From Nonomuraea jabiensis (GTDB lineage: Bacteria > Actinomycetota > Actinomycetes > Streptosporangiales > Streptosporangiaceae): a stretch of DNA of 64,000 nt. Location: assembly GCF_014204795.1 (NCBI RefSeq), contig NZ_JACHMB010000001.1, positions 2,852,001 to 2,916,000 of the forward strand, written 5' to 3'. This document shows positions 32,967 to 41,693 of the stretch, piece after piece. Each line of letters opens with the position of its first letter. The first letter of the stretch is position 1. The translations under genes and the position numbers were made by a program. A model generated the notes under the pieces. The model searched no databases. It was given only the letters and a program-made list of their open reading frames with translations, and was not told the origin of the DNA.

Positions 32967-33865
32967 TGGGCGCGGGGCACGGACACGGGCACGCCGGTGC
33001 CCGGCACCGGTGGCGGCTGACAGTCTCGTTCGTCCTGATCGGCGCGTTCTTCGTGGTCGAGCTGGTCTACGGCCTGATCTCCGGCTCGCTGGCGCTGATG
33101 TCGGACGCCGGGCACATGGCCGCGGACGTCGTCACGCTGGGCGCCGCCCTGGTGGCCACCCGCATCGCCGCCCGGCCGGACGCCACGGGAAGGCGCAGCT
33201 ACGGCTCCTACCGGGCCGAGGTGTTCGCGTCCCTGCTGGCCGTGGTCATGATGCTCGGCGTCGCGCTGTACGTGGTCGCCGAGGCCATCGGGCGGATCGG
33301 CGAACCCGCGGAGGTCTCCTCCGGCCCGATGCTCGTCGTCGGCGGCGTCGGCCTGGTCGTCAACCTCGTCGCCCTGTTGCTGCTGCGCGCCGGGGCCGCC
33401 GAGAGCCTCAACGTCAAGGGCGCCTACCTGGAGGTCGTGGCCGACACGGCCGGGTCCGTCGGCGTCATCGCGGCGGGCTGGCTGATCACGGCCACCGGCC
33501 AGACGTTCTGGGACACGGTCGTCGCCCTCGCCATCGGCGTCTTCGTCGCCCTGCGCGCGATCTCCCTCGGCCGTCAGGTCTTCGCGGTGCTGGGCCAGCA
33601 CGTGCCCGAGGGCATGGACGCGGCCGCGGTGGCGGCCGACCTGGCGGCGCTCGACGGCGTACGCGACGTGCACGACCTGCACCTGTGGACCCTCACCTCC
33701 GGCATGAACGTCGCCACCGCCCACCTGGTGACCGTCGACCCGAAGGACCACCACGCCATCCTGGACAAGGCCCGCGACCTGCTGCTCCGCCGACACGGCG
33801 TGGCGCACGCGACGCTCCAGGTGGAGCCGGCCGACCACACCGGCTGCGACGAGCTCGGCTGGTGA
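32966..33865 (+). CDS. Cation diffusion facilitator (Zn2+/Co2+ exporter, CzcD-like), 299 aa
   Basis: Proton-driven exporter of divalent metal from cytosol. His-rich start MGAGHGHGHAGARH, six TM helices, TM2 metal residues in LMSDAGHMAADVV, TM5 YLEVVADTAGSVGV with Glu and Asp where CzcD has His and Asp (a variation I believe is common in actinobacteria), and a C-terminal cytoplasmic domain with VHDLHLWTLTSG. Starts at ATG 32966 overlapping the repressor stop, so production of pump and sensor is coupled. Substrate most likely zinc given the CzrA-like sensor. Confidence 0.92.
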   Translation: MGAGHGHGHAGARHRWRLTVSFVLIGAFFVVELVYGLISGSLALMSDAGHMAADVVTLGAALVATRIAARPDATGRRSYGSYRAEVFASLLAVVMMLGVALYVVAEAIGRIGEPAEVSSGPMLVVGGVGLVVNLVALLLLRAGAAESLNVKGAYLEVVADTAGSVGVIAAGWLITATGQTFWDTVVALAIGVFVALRAISLGRQVFAVLGQHVPEGMDAAAVAADLAALDGVRDVHDLHLWTLTSGMNVATAHLVTVDPKDHHAILDKARDLLLRRHGVAHATLQVEPADHTGCDELGW

Positions 33866-33875
33866 CCCCCACCCC

Positions 33876-33910
33876 TGAGGGAGTCTTCAGGGACGTCTCA
33901 GGGAACTCCC
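33876..33910 (+). promoter_or_regulatory. Three 11-bp phased direct repeats (TSAGGGA boxes)
   Basis: TGAGGGAGTCT, TCAGGGACGTC and TCAGGGAACTC follow one another; AGGGA occurs at 33878, 33889 and 33900, exactly 11 bp apart. Head-to-tail 11-bp units are the layout bound by OmpR/PhoB-type response regulators. They lie 40-75 bp upstream of the lipoprotein gene. No OmpR-type regulator is encoded in the window. Confidence 0.55.
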
Positions 33911-33950
33911 CGACGCCCGGGCAGGGTCTCGTGACCCACACTTAGGCGTT

Positions 33951-34655
33951 ATGGGCATGAAGAGAGCGGGCATGATCGCAGGGCTGCTGGGGGTCGCGGC
34001 GGTGTTAACCGGCTGCGGCCTCGGTGGACCCGTCGATGAGGAGACCAAGTCCTACGACGTCACCGACAAGGTGGCCGGCATCAGGGTCGGGTCCGACTCC
34101 GGCACCATCGAGGTGGTGGAGTCGGACCGCCAGGGCATCCACGTGACCGAGCATCTCGTCTGGCGCAAGAACAAGCCGGAGACCAGCCATGGCGTGGAGG
34201 GCGACACGCTCGCCCTGACGTACAAGTGCCCCCGCACCTGGGGGCTGGGGAGCGGGGGCACGGCCTGTGACGTGAACTACAAGGTGGAGATCCCCAAGGG
34301 GCTCCGTGTCAAGGTCAACTCCGACTCCGGGGACCTGACGCTGAAGGGCCTGTCCGGCGAGATGGACGTCCAGAGCGACTCCGGGGTGATCGAGGCCAGC
34401 GGGCTGTCGGGCAAGCGGATCGTCACGGAGACCGACTCGGGGGACGTCGAGCTCGCCTTCACCGCGCAGCCGGACAAGGTCGTCAGCACCTCGGACTCGG
34501 GCGCGATCAGGGTCCGCGTGCCGCAGGGGCCGTACAAGGTGATCGCCAAGACCGACTCCGGCAGCAAGCACGTCACGGCGGCCACCGACGCCGCGGCGCC
34601 GCGTACGATCGAGGTTTCCAGCGACTCCGGCGACCTGGAGGTCGTCACCCCCTGA
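33951..34655 (+). CDS. DUF4097-type beta-helix lipoprotein, 234 aa
   Basis: Lipoprotein signal: MKRAGMIAGLLGVAAVLTGC with the lipobox LTGC at about residue 22. The mature part is built from repeated beta-strand turns with the motif (D/S)SG: GSDSGTIEV, NSDSGDLTL, QSDSGVIEA, TDSGDVEL, SDSGAIRV and SSDSGDLEV, typical of DUF4097/adhesin-like domains that form a left- or right-handed beta-solenoid. Surface anchored; function unknown. A second ATG at 33957 is possible. The upstream 11-bp phased boxes suggest two-component control. Confidence 0.85.
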   Translation: MGMKRAGMIAGLLGVAAVLTGCGLGGPVDEETKSYDVTDKVAGIRVGSDSGTIEVVESDRQGIHVTEHLVWRKNKPETSHGVEGDTLALTYKCPRTWGLGSGGTACDVNYKVEIPKGLRVKVNSDSGDLTLKGLSGEMDVQSDSGVIEASGLSGKRIVTETDSGDVELAFTAQPDKVVSTSDSGAIRVRVPQGPYKVIAKTDSGSKHVTAATDAAAPRTIEVSSDSGDLEVVTP

Positions 34656-34740
34656 GGCCACAGGTCCGGCCGAAAGTACTGTCGCGAACCCTGCTTCCGG
34701 CCGAAGCCGGCACCGGCATGAGCCCGCAGGATGAGGCGTC

Positions 34741-35739
34741 ATGCCACCCGAAACACCAGATTCCCGAAGAAGAGCGCGGATCAGCGCGCTCGACGTCATA
34801 CGCGGCTTCGCGCTCTGCGGGATCCTCCTGGCCAACGTCCAGCCGATCGCCCACGTCGGCGACGCCCTCGTCGCCGTCCACCACGCGGCGGAGAGCCCTG
34901 GCGCGATGTGGATGGGGCTGCTGGTCGAGCAGCGGTTCTTCCCGATCTTCTCGCTGCTGTTCGGCATCGGCTTCTCGCTGCTCCTGGAGTCCGCGGCCGG
35001 GCGCACCACCAGCCCGCGGCTGCTCCTGCTGCGCCGGCTCCTGGTGCTGCTCGCGATCGGCCTGGTGCACATGTTCGCGCTCTGGCGGGGCGACATCCTG
35101 ACCATCTACGCCGTCGTCGGCCTGGTGGTGCTCCTGCCCTCGACGTGGCTGCCGCGCTGGGCCGTGGCGGGCCTCGCCGTCGCGCTCGTCGTCGCGGCGC
35201 TCGCCTTCGGCGGCGGGACCGCGCTGGTCCCCGGGCTGTTCCTGGCCGGATCGGCGCTGACCCGGTACGGGGTGATCGACCGGATCGAACGCTCCGCCCC
35301 CGTGGCGCTGACCGTGCTCTTCGCGGCCGGCGCGGCGCTCGCCCTGTGGCTGCAGGAACGCGCGCAGGACGGATCGCTCGCCGTCGGCGGGCTGCTCATG
35401 GCCGGCGTGTACGTGTGCGGCCTGCTGGTCCTGCTCAGGACGCCGCTCCGGCCGGTCCTGCAGGCCGTCTTCGCCCCGCTGGGCCGGATGGCCCTGACCA
35501 ACTACCTGTCCGCCACGGTCCTCGTCCTGGTGATCTCCAAGTTCGTGACCGGCCCGCCGGAGACCTGGCCGGTGACGACGGTGCTGCTGATCGCCGGGGC
35601 CATCCTCGCGGGCCAGTGGCTGATCTCCACCCTCTGGCTGCGCCGCTTCCGGTACGGCCCCATGGAGTGGCTCTGGCGCTGGGCCACCTGGCTGCGCCGC
35701 CCGGCGATGCAGCGGATCGGGGACGGTGCGCGTTCCTAA
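34741..35739 (+). CDS. DUF418 membrane protein, 332 aa
   Basis: N-terminal [21 protein letters not shown] is the DUF418 signature; the [20 protein letters not shown] block and the C-terminal [14 protein letters not shown]...[11 protein letters not shown] are as expected. About eight to nine helices. Paralogue of the 369-aa protein at 29677 but shorter. GATGAGG lies before ATG 34741. It ends 3 bp before the sigma gene at 35743, so the two may be transcribed together. Confidence 0.88.
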   Translation: MPPETPDSRRRARISALDVIRGFALCGILLANVQPIAHVGDALVAVHHAAESPGAMWMGLLVEQRFFPIFSLLFGIGFSLLLESAAGRTTSPRLLLLRRLLVLLAIGLVHMFALWRGDILTIYAVVGLVVLLPSTWLPRWAVAGLAVALVVAALAFGGGTALVPGLFLAGSALTRYGVIDRIERSAPVALTVLFAAGAALALWLQERAQDGSLAVGGLLMAGVYVCGLLVLLRTPLRPVLQAVFAPLGRMALTNYLSATVLVLVISKFVTGPPETWPVTTVLLIAGAILAGQWLISTLWLRRFRYGPMEWLWRWATWLRRPAMQRIGDGARS

Positions 35740-35742
35740 GGC

Positions 35743-36321
35743 ATGAACGGTGAGACAGTCGCCCGCGCGCCCGCGCCGCCCGAAGTCGAGGCGGTGCTGG
35801 CGATTCTGTACCGCGAGCACTGGCTCGCCCTGGTGCGCCTGGCCGTGCTCCTCGTCGGCGACCGGGAGAGCGCCGAGGACGTCGTGCAGGACGTCTTCTC
35901 CAGGTTGCACGGCATACGCCCCGAGAAGCTCACCCTGGCCTACGTCCGCGTCTGCGTGCTGAACGCCTCCCGCTCGGTCCTGCGCAGGCGCGGCGTGGCC
36001 GCCCGGGCGCCGCTGGGCGGGTCGAGCGAGCAGGTCGACTCGGCGGAGACGGCCGCGCTCCTGGGGGAGTCGCGCCAGGAGATGCTCGACGCGCTGGGCC
36101 GGCTGCCCAGGCGGCAGCGCGAGGTCCTCGTCCTGCGCTACTACCTCGATCTTTCCGACGCCGAGATCGCGAAGGCGACGCGCGTCAGGCAGAGCACCGT
36201 GCGGTCCACCGCCTCCAGGGCCCTGGACCGGCTCCAGCGCGAACTGGGAGGCCGCGAAATGCGAGGCCCAGAAATGCGAGGCCCCGAAATGGGAGGCCCC
36301 GAAATGGGAGGCAGGGCATGA
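35743..36321 (+). CDS. ECF-type sigma factor (SigE/SigM-like), 192 aa
   Basis: Region 2 LVRLAVLLVGDRESAEDVVQDVFSRLHG (about 29-56) and region 4 LPRRQREVLVLRYYLDLSDAEIAKATRVRQSTVRSTASRALDRLQ (about 124-168) make a complete ECF factor of the actinobacterial SASP-70 kind. The last 20 residues are a tandem G-P-E-M-(R/G) repeat encoded by a 15-bp DNA repeat. The stop overlaps the ATG of the next gene (ATGA), whose membrane-anchored product may act as its regulator or target. Confidence 0.9.
   Translation: MNGETVARAPAPPEVEAVLAILYREHWLALVRLAVLLVGDRESAEDVVQDVFSRLHGIRPEKLTLAYVRVCVLNASRSVLRRRGVAARAPLGGSSEQVDSAETAALLGESRQEMLDALGRLPRRQREVLVLRYYLDLSDAEIAKATRVRQSTVRSTASRALDRLQRELGGREMRGPEMRGPEMGGPEMGGRA
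36248..36307 (+). repeat. 15-bp tandem repeat in the sigma gene 3' end, four copies
   Basis: Units GAGGCCCCGAAATGG or close variants repeat at 36248, 36263, 36278 and 36293. Each carries GAGG and an AAATG, and the sequence just after the last copy (GAGGCAGGGC) is the ribosome site for the ATG at 36318. Copy number leaves both reading frames unchanged. Confidence 0.85.
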
Positions 36322-37493
36322 CCGGCATCGAGGAACGCCTGAGGGACGCGCTGGCCGCCAGGGCCGAGACCGTACGCGACGACGGGCGGCCCCGCCACCT
36401 GCCCGCGCCGCGCGAGCGGTCGTCCGGCGCGAGGTGGTGGGCGCCGCTGGCGGTGGCGGCCGCGATCCTGATCGTGGTGGCGGCCACCGTCGTGGTCACC
36501 CGTACGGTCACCTCACCCGCTCCGGCGGTCCGGCCGACCCCCGACACTTCGGTGGCCCCCGTCGAACAGATGTGGCCGGGCGCCGTACACGAAATCCCGA
36601 CCAAGGGACCGGGCGGTGCGGGGTTCATGCCGGACGTGTTCGTCAGCGATCGGGTCGTGGTGGGACGGGGATACCCCGAGAACCGGCCGCTCGAGATCTG
36701 GTCGTACGACCTGGACAAGCGGACGTTCGCCACGATCGCGCGGCTCAGGAAGAAGGACGTGGGGAACCACCCGCTGGTCTTCGGCGACGGTCACCTGGCG
36801 TGGGCGGCGTTCAGCGGCCGTATGAAGGAGGTCTGGACGGTACCGGTCACGGGCGGCGTGCCCCGCCGGATCGCCTCGGACCGCGCCACGGTCACCCGCG
36901 ACAACATGACCTTGGGGATCTCCCGCCTGGCCATCGCGGACGGCCTGGTGGTGTGGTCGCCCGACGAGGGCGGCGTCTATCGGGCCCCGCTGAAGGGCGG
37001 GAAGGCGACCCTGATCGACGGGACGAAGGGGTACAGCCTGGTCGAATGGCCCTGGGCCGGGTCACCGCGAAACGACAGCATGGTCGGCGACCTCAGCCGC
37101 CGTCCCGTGGAGCACCTGAAGAACCTCCTCACCGGCGAACGCAGGGACGTGGTCCCTCCCGCCGGGCGGACGTCGTGGACCGACTGCGGGGTGACGTGGT
37201 GCTTCAACGGCGAGGAGGCGTGGCGGCGCGACGGCGCGGGGCTGCGGAAGCTGCCGGGGTACACCCACGGGGAGCTTTCCATGGACCGCTTCGTCCGGCT
37301 GCTCCAGGCGGTCCCCGGCGGGCAGAAGTGGGTCACCCTGTACGACCTCGCCACGGGACGCGCCGGCCTGCTGTACCAGATCCAGACGGGCCTCAAGCGC
37401 ACTCCCATCCTGGCCCTGCGGGACGGCATCGCCTGGTTCCAGAAGGGACGGAGCACCCAGGTAGTCATCAATCTGGCCGCCATCGGCCGATGA
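36318..37493 (+). CDS. Membrane-anchored protein with extracytoplasmic propeller-like domain, 391 aa
   Basis: A cytoplasmic N-terminus of about 40 residues (IEERLRDALAARAETV...), one TM helix (WWAPLAVAAAILIVVAATVVV, about 40-60), then a long extracytoplasmic region with repeated strand motifs (IWSYDLDKRTF, EVWTVPVTGGVPRRI, GGVYRAPLKGGKATLI) suggesting a beta-propeller. Translationally coupled to the ECF sigma gene, so an anti-sigma or sigma-associated surface protein is the natural guess, although no zinc-binding anti-sigma motif is present in the N-terminus. Similar CDS pairs are common in Streptosporangiales, to my knowledge without function. Confidence 0.78.
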   Translation: MTGIEERLRDALAARAETVRDDGRPRHLPAPRERSSGARWWAPLAVAAAILIVVAATVVVTRTVTSPAPAVRPTPDTSVAPVEQMWPGAVHEIPTKGPGGAGFMPDVFVSDRVVVGRGYPENRPLEIWSYDLDKRTFATIARLRKKDVGNHPLVFGDGHLAWAAFSGRMKEVWTVPVTGGVPRRIASDRATVTRDNMTLGISRLAIADGLVVWSPDEGGVYRAPLKGGKATLIDGTKGYSLVEWPWAGSPRNDSMVGDLSRRPVEHLKNLLTGERRDVVPPAGRTSWTDCGVTWCFNGEEAWRRDGAGLRKLPGYTHGELSMDRFVRLLQAVPGGQKWVTLYDLATGRAGLLYQIQTGLKRTPILALRDGIAWFQKGRSTQVVINLAAIGR

Positions 37494-37547
37494 GTTCCGC
37501 CGGCGGCGGGAGTCATATCGGCGACGGTGAAATGACTGGAGGTTTCC

Positions 37548-38357
37548 ATGACGAGCACGCACACCCTCGCCATCCCGGGCGGACGCCTGCACTACGAGGT
37601 CCGCGGCGCCGGCCCGGTGCTGGTGGTCACGGGGGCGCCGATGGCCGCGGCCGACTTCGCGCCACTGGCCGAGGCGATGGCGGGCGACTACACGGTGGTC
37701 ACCCACGACCCGCGGGGCATCTCGGGCAGCGTGCTCCACGACCCCACCCAGGACTCCACCCCCGAGCTGCGGGCCGACGACCTGGCCCGGCTCCTGGACA
37801 CCCTGGGCGTCGAGACCGCCGACGTGTTCGGCAGCAGCGGCGGCGCGGTGACCGGCCTGGCGCTGGTGGCCCGGCACCCCGGCCGGGTCCGTACGCTCGT
37901 CGCGCACGAGCCGCCCTCGCTGGAGCTGCTCCCCGACGCCGCCGACCAGCGCGCCGCGACCGAGGACATCATCGCGACCTACCACCGGGACGGCGTCTGG
38001 GCGGCTTTCGCCAAGTTCATGGCCACCGCCGGGTTCGACCAGGGCGACGAGGGCGCCCCGGCCGGCCCTCCCGGGGAGCCGACGGAGCAGATGCTGGCCG
38101 ACAGCGCGCGCTTCTTCGCCCATGAGCTGCGTGGCACCACCCGCTACGTGCCCGACGTCGCCGCGCTGAAGGCCGCCCCGGCCCGGGTCGTGGTGGGCAT
38201 CGGTGACGAGTCGGGCGGGCTGGTCACGTACCGGACCTCCGTGGCGCTGGCCGAGCTGCTGGGCACGGCTCCGACGGAGTTCCCCGGCGACCACGGCGGC
38301 TTCATCGGCAGGACCGAGGAGTTCGCCGCGGTGCTGCGCAAGGTGCTCGCCGGCTGA
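37548..38357 (+). CDS. Alpha/beta-fold hydrolase, 269 aa
   Basis: Cytosolic hydrolase of the alpha/beta fold. Nucleophile Ser97 in the elbow VFGSSGGAVTG, oxyanion region VVTGAPMAA, acid probably Asp in VVGIGDESGG and catalytic His in FPGDHGGFIG near the end. The HDPRGISGS strand is typical of actinobacterial small-molecule hydrolases with unknown substrate. CTGGAGG lies 6 bases before ATG 37548. The 3' end, with stop codon, is duplicated just downstream (38345-38396). Confidence 0.88.
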   Translation: MTSTHTLAIPGGRLHYEVRGAGPVLVVTGAPMAAADFAPLAEAMAGDYTVVTHDPRGISGSVLHDPTQDSTPELRADDLARLLDTLGVETADVFGSSGGAVTGLALVARHPGRVRTLVAHEPPSLELLPDAADQRAATEDIIATYHRDGVWAAFAKFMATAGFDQGDEGAPAGPPGEPTEQMLADSARFFAHELRGTTRYVPDVAALKAAPARVVVGIGDESGGLVTYRTSVALAELLGTAPTEFPGDHGGFIGRTEEFAAVLRKVLAG

Positions 38358-38396
38358 GATCGCCGGCCGGCCGACGTCGCTCGCCGGCTGAGATCG
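38345..38396 (+). repeat. Direct repeat duplicating the hydrolase gene 3' end
   Basis: GCTCGCCGGCTGAGATCG occurs at 38345-38362, covering the last codons and TGA of the hydrolase gene, and again at 38379-38396, 34 bp on. Looks like a short slippage or recombination duplication. Confidence 0.75.
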
Positions 38397-38454
38397 GCGG
38401 AAGACGCCCGCGGGCCCCGGGCGTTGGGGTGGAAAACCCCTATGAGGAGGGCCG

Positions 38455-39273
38455 ATGAGCAAGCGGGCACTGGTGCTGGGTGGCGGCGGGGTCGCCGGGA
38501 TCGCGTGGACGACGGGCGTGCTGGCGGCGCTCGCCGACGGCGGTGTGGACGTGACAGGGGCCGACCGCATCGTCGGCACGTCGGCGGGCTCGGCGGTCGC
38601 CGCCCAGGTCACCAGTGGCCTGCCGCTCTCCGAGTTGTTCGAGCGGCAGGTCGATCCCACGCTCCAGACGCTCGAACTGCCCAGCGGGGTGCGGATGGAG
38701 GAGCTGTGGGCGAAGCTCCAGGAGGTCTACGAGAGCACGTCCGACCCGGTCGAGCAGCGGCGGAAGATCGGCGCGCTGGCGCTGGCCGCCGACACGGTCA
38801 GCGAGGCCAGGCGGCGCGAGGTGATCGAGGCCCGGCTGCCCGTGCACGAGTGGCCGCGGCGCGACCTGGTGATCGTGGCGGTCGAGGCGGTCAGCGGCGA
38901 GACCCGGCTGTTCGACCCCGGGTCGGGGGTGGAGCTGGTGGACGCGGTGGCGGCCAGCTGCGCGGTGCCCGGCGTGTGGCCGTGCGTGACGATCGGCGGG
39001 GTCCGGTACATGGACGGCGGCGTGCGTACGAGCACCAACTCCGACCTCGCGGCCGGGTTCGACCGGGTCCTGGTGCTGGCCCCGATGCCCGACGTCGGCG
39101 AGCCGTCCTGGGCCGCGCTCGACGGCCGGGTCGAGGTGATCGGGCCGGACGCCGACTCGCTGGCCGCCTTCGGGACCGACCCGCTCGCCCCGGAGGTACG
39201 CACGCCCAGCGCCCGAGCCGGTTACGCCCAGGGCCGCGGCGCGGTCGCCCAGGTGGCGGCGCTCTGGGAGTGA
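38455..39273 (+). CDS. Patatin-like phospholipase, 272 aa
   Basis: Ser-Asp dyad acyl hydrolase releasing fatty acids from phospholipids or other lipids. Oxyanion motif GGGGVAGIAW (about 9-18), nucleophile Ser43 in GTSAGS and dyad Asp in YMDGGVRTS (about 184). The short 272-aa form lacks extra domains. TGAGGAGG lies about 7 bases before ATG 38455. Follows the alpha/beta hydrolase in the same direction with 97 bp between; convergent with the PL8 gene. Confidence 0.9.
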   Translation: MSKRALVLGGGGVAGIAWTTGVLAALADGGVDVTGADRIVGTSAGSAVAAQVTSGLPLSELFERQVDPTLQTLELPSGVRMEELWAKLQEVYESTSDPVEQRRKIGALALAADTVSEARRREVIEARLPVHEWPRRDLVIVAVEAVSGETRLFDPGSGVELVDAVAASCAVPGVWPCVTIGGVRYMDGGVRTSTNSDLAAGFDRVLVLAPMPDVGEPSWAALDGRVEVIGPDADSLAAFGTDPLAPEVRTPSARAGYAQGRGAVAQVAALWE

Positions 39274-39287
39274 CGCCTCGAAGGTCG

Positions 39288-41438
39288 TCAGCGGAGCCGC
39301 ACGGTCGTGGCGGCGCCCTCCCGGCCGGCCAGGCCGTCGAAGGTGAACGTCTCCCCCGCCCACGTGACGGTCAGCTCGTCGAGGTCGCACCGGGGGTCCG
39401 ACACCGTCAGCGTGTCCCCGCGCACCAGCACCGCGCACGGGGCCGAGGCGGTCAGGCCGCCCGCGGTCCCGGCGGCCCAGAAGTTCGCCGCGGTGAGGCC
39501 CAGCGAGGGCACGTGGACGGCCTGCAGGCGGTCGGTGTTGGCGAGCACGCGCACCCAGCCGGGGTCGGCGGCCCTCGCGCGGGTCTCCTCCTGGCCGGCG
39601 CCGGGCATGAGCAGGTAGACGTATCCGGCCGCCCGCGGATCGACGCCGTGGTCGATCCAGAGCGTCACGTAGTCGCGGGTCACGCCGCCGCCGGCGCGGC
39701 GCTCGCGCAGCGTGCGCAGGGGCCCGCGCACGACGTAGCCGCCGTGCCCTTCGAGGTGGGCCCAGCCCTCCCGCACCGTCAGCGCGGCGCCGGTCCTGCG
39801 GTTGTCCACGACCGTCTCGACGGGCACGCCGTCCTCCGCGGTGATGCCCGCGCCCAGGCACACGATCGCGTCGTCGAGGAAGAACCACGACCTGAACGCC
39901 TCCATCGTGCTCTCCAGGCCGTTCAGGTGCTGCCCCACGGTGGCGTACGTGCCGTCCGTGGCCCCGCCCACCCACCGGCCCGGCGGGCAGGTGTCGCCCC
40001 AGTCGCCGCCCGCGCCGTCGGGCAGCCGCTTGGTGGAGACCATCGTCCCGGGCAGCCGGTAGGGGTCCACGGTGGGCCAGAAGTCGTCCGAATACTGGTC
40101 GCCGTGGCCCGCCGCCCACCAATAGAGCATGCCCGAGCCGGTGTGCCAGCCGCGCAGGTTCTCGCCGTTGCCGTGCTCGTAGTGGCCGATCCTGGACGAG
40201 GCCATGCTGAGCGCCGCGCACCAGCCCGGCCTGCGGTGCACGGCCCGGGCGCTCATCGGCAGCAGCCGGTGCCCGACCGGCTCCTGCGCCGCGGGCACGG
40301 AGGCGTCGTCCACGACCGCGGCCAGCCGGGCGTGGAAGGCGGGCTCGGGGTGCTCCAGCATCGGCCGGTACGTGTCGCGTACCGCCCAGCCCTTGACCAT
40401 GGCGTGCCAGCGCGCCCGCTCGGCGGCCGAGGCGCCCTCCCCCAGCAGCAGGACCGCGGCGGCGATCTCCCGCCCCCGCTCGTGGTCGCCGAACGGCTTG
40501 CGGCCGACGCTTCTGCCGCGGACCAGGTCCATGCAGGCGCCGTCGCGGACGAAGGGCGCGAACGACCGCTCGACCATGTCGAACACGTTCTGGTCGGAGA
40601 CCTCCCACGGCGTGCCCCGCAGCACCGCGAACATCGTCGCCAGCCCCGTCAGCAGCGTCACCCCGTAGGCTCCCTGGTAGGGCACGTGCGTGTGCTGGAT
40701 GAACGACCCGTCCCGGTAGAACCCGTCGCCCTCGCCGACGAGGCGGAACACCGGCGCGAGCGCGGACACCGCCAGCGCCGCCTTGCCGTAGTCGGAGCCG
40801 AGCATGGCCCGCAGCAGCATCACCAGGCACAGGTCCACCCGGTTGGCCGCGGTGCTGTTGCCCCTGTACTGGCCGAGCCTGCGTTCCGGCACGAAGTGGT
40901 CGACCGCGTCCCGCAGCCGCGCGCTCACCGGCTCGGGCACCCCGGCGAGCACCGCCGCGTCGAGCAGCGCCTTCGGCACGCCGATCTGCCAGTGCCACCA
41001 GTTGCCGGTCGCCTCGGCGCCGTCGGCGTACACGCTGCGCCGGTAGTGGTCCACGCCTTCCGCGACCGCCGCCGCCAGCCCCGCGTCGCCGGTCAGGCCG
41101 GTGCCCTCCAGCACGTACGCCTGTGCCATGGCCCGCAGCCGCCGCGGCGTGGCCACGAAGGAGGGGAACGCCTGGTCGGGCCAGAGCGAGCCGCGGCCGG
41201 GGGCCATGGTGTCGCGGTGGCGGGCGGCCGTCCTGCCCAGTTCGGCCAGCCAGGTCCGGTACGGCTCGGCGGCCGGGTCGTACCCGCCGCCCACCGTGAC
41301 CTCCCGCCAGCGGCGGCGTAAGCGCAGGAAGGAGTCGTCCGGGGTGTGCGCGGGGCCGGCGGGCACCAGCGCGCCGAGCACCCCGGCCGCGGTCACGCCG
41401 CCGAGCCGGAGGAGCGAGCGCCTGGTTGGCCTGTGCAC
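39288..41438 (-). CDS. Secreted polysaccharide lyase family 8 (hyaluronate/chondroitin/xanthan lyase type), 716 aa
   Basis: Twin-arginine signal RRSLLRLGGVTAAGVLGALVPAGPA, so it is exported folded. The alpha/alpha toroid contains GNWWHWQIGVP (Asn146 and the aromatic patch), YRGNSTAANR (Asn194) and DGSFIQHTHVPYQGAYG (His251 or His249, Tyr258), the usual PL8 catalytic elements; a later GNGENLRGWHTGSGMLYWW holds the Asn/Arg group. The C-terminal part is beta-sandwich. Cleaves acidic polysaccharide by beta-elimination outside the cell; exact substrate cannot be read from sequence. Stands alone. Confidence 0.9.
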   Translation of the reverse strand: MHRPTRRSLLRLGGVTAAGVLGALVPAGPAHTPDDSFLRLRRRWREVTVGGGYDPAAEPYRTWLAELGRTAARHRDTMAPGRGSLWPDQAFPSFVATPRRLRAMAQAYVLEGTGLTGDAGLAAAVAEGVDHYRRSVYADGAEATGNWWHWQIGVPKALLDAAVLAGVPEPVSARLRDAVDHFVPERRLGQYRGNSTAANRVDLCLVMLLRAMLGSDYGKAALAVSALAPVFRLVGEGDGFYRDGSFIQHTHVPYQGAYGVTLLTGLATMFAVLRGTPWEVSDQNVFDMVERSFAPFVRDGACMDLVRGRSVGRKPFGDHERGREIAAAVLLLGEGASAAERARWHAMVKGWAVRDTYRPMLEHPEPAFHARLAAVVDDASVPAAQEPVGHRLLPMSARAVHRRPGWCAALSMASSRIGHYEHGNGENLRGWHTGSGMLYWWAAGHGDQYSDDFWPTVDPYRLPGTMVSTKRLPDGAGGDWGDTCPPGRWVGGATDGTYATVGQHLNGLESTMEAFRSWFFLDDAIVCLGAGITAEDGVPVETVVDNRRTGAALTVREGWAHLEGHGGYVVRGPLRTLRERRAGGGVTRDYVTLWIDHGVDPRAAGYVYLLMPGAGQEETRARAADPGWVRVLANTDRLQAVHVPSLGLTAANFWAAGTAGGLTASAPCAVLVRGDTLTVSDPRCDLDELTVTWAGETFTFDGLAGREGAATTVRLR

Positions 41439-41453
41439 GCCTCGATTATCGGG

Positions 41454-41570
41454 TCAGAGCGGGAGCACGGCCCCGAACCGCTTCACGGTCCTGATGATCG
41501 GCGCGGTCTCGATGCGCCCGATCGCGGGCAGCGCGCCCAGGCTCTCGGTCAGGTAGCGGTAGAGGGCGCG
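41454..41570 (-). pseudogene. Remnant: C-terminal tail of an Lrp/AsnC-family regulator
   Basis: The last 38 codons before TGA 41454 read RALYRYLTESLGALPAIGRIETAPIIRTVKRFG in part, matching the end of the AsnC ligand-binding domain (YxFLxExLGxLPGVxxxETxxxLRxxK). The HTH and the rest are missing; upstream, a short GAYDMAAEL stretch in another frame may be a further piece. Confidence 0.5.
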
Positions 41571-41582
41571 AGCTCGGCCGCC

Positions 41583-41690
41583 ATGTCGTACGCCCCGCCG
41601 CACCGCGCGGGCATGGCCGCGAGCGCCGTCACCGGCATGGCGGCGGGGCTCCTGGTCCTGGCGACCGTCCGTCCCGCGAGAGCCGCGTGA
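41583..41690 (+). pseudogene. Remnant: possible tail of an MFS transporter
   Basis: Starting MSYAPPHRAGMAASAV and ending GLLVLATVRPARAA, this 35-codon frame combines a loop motif seen in drug-export MFS proteins (PPxRAGMAxxx) with a last helix, without the helices between. Likely an internal-deletion scar; could also be coincidental. Confidence 0.22.
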
Positions 41691-41693
41691 GCG

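Noticed and set aside
38424..41321. Plus-strand open frame of about 965 codons spanning patatin and PL8 regions.
   Set aside because: Overlaps a well-supported patatin gene in a different frame and lies antisense to PL8; its composition (Ala/Arg/Gly/Val-rich, no motifs) is that of a shadow frame.
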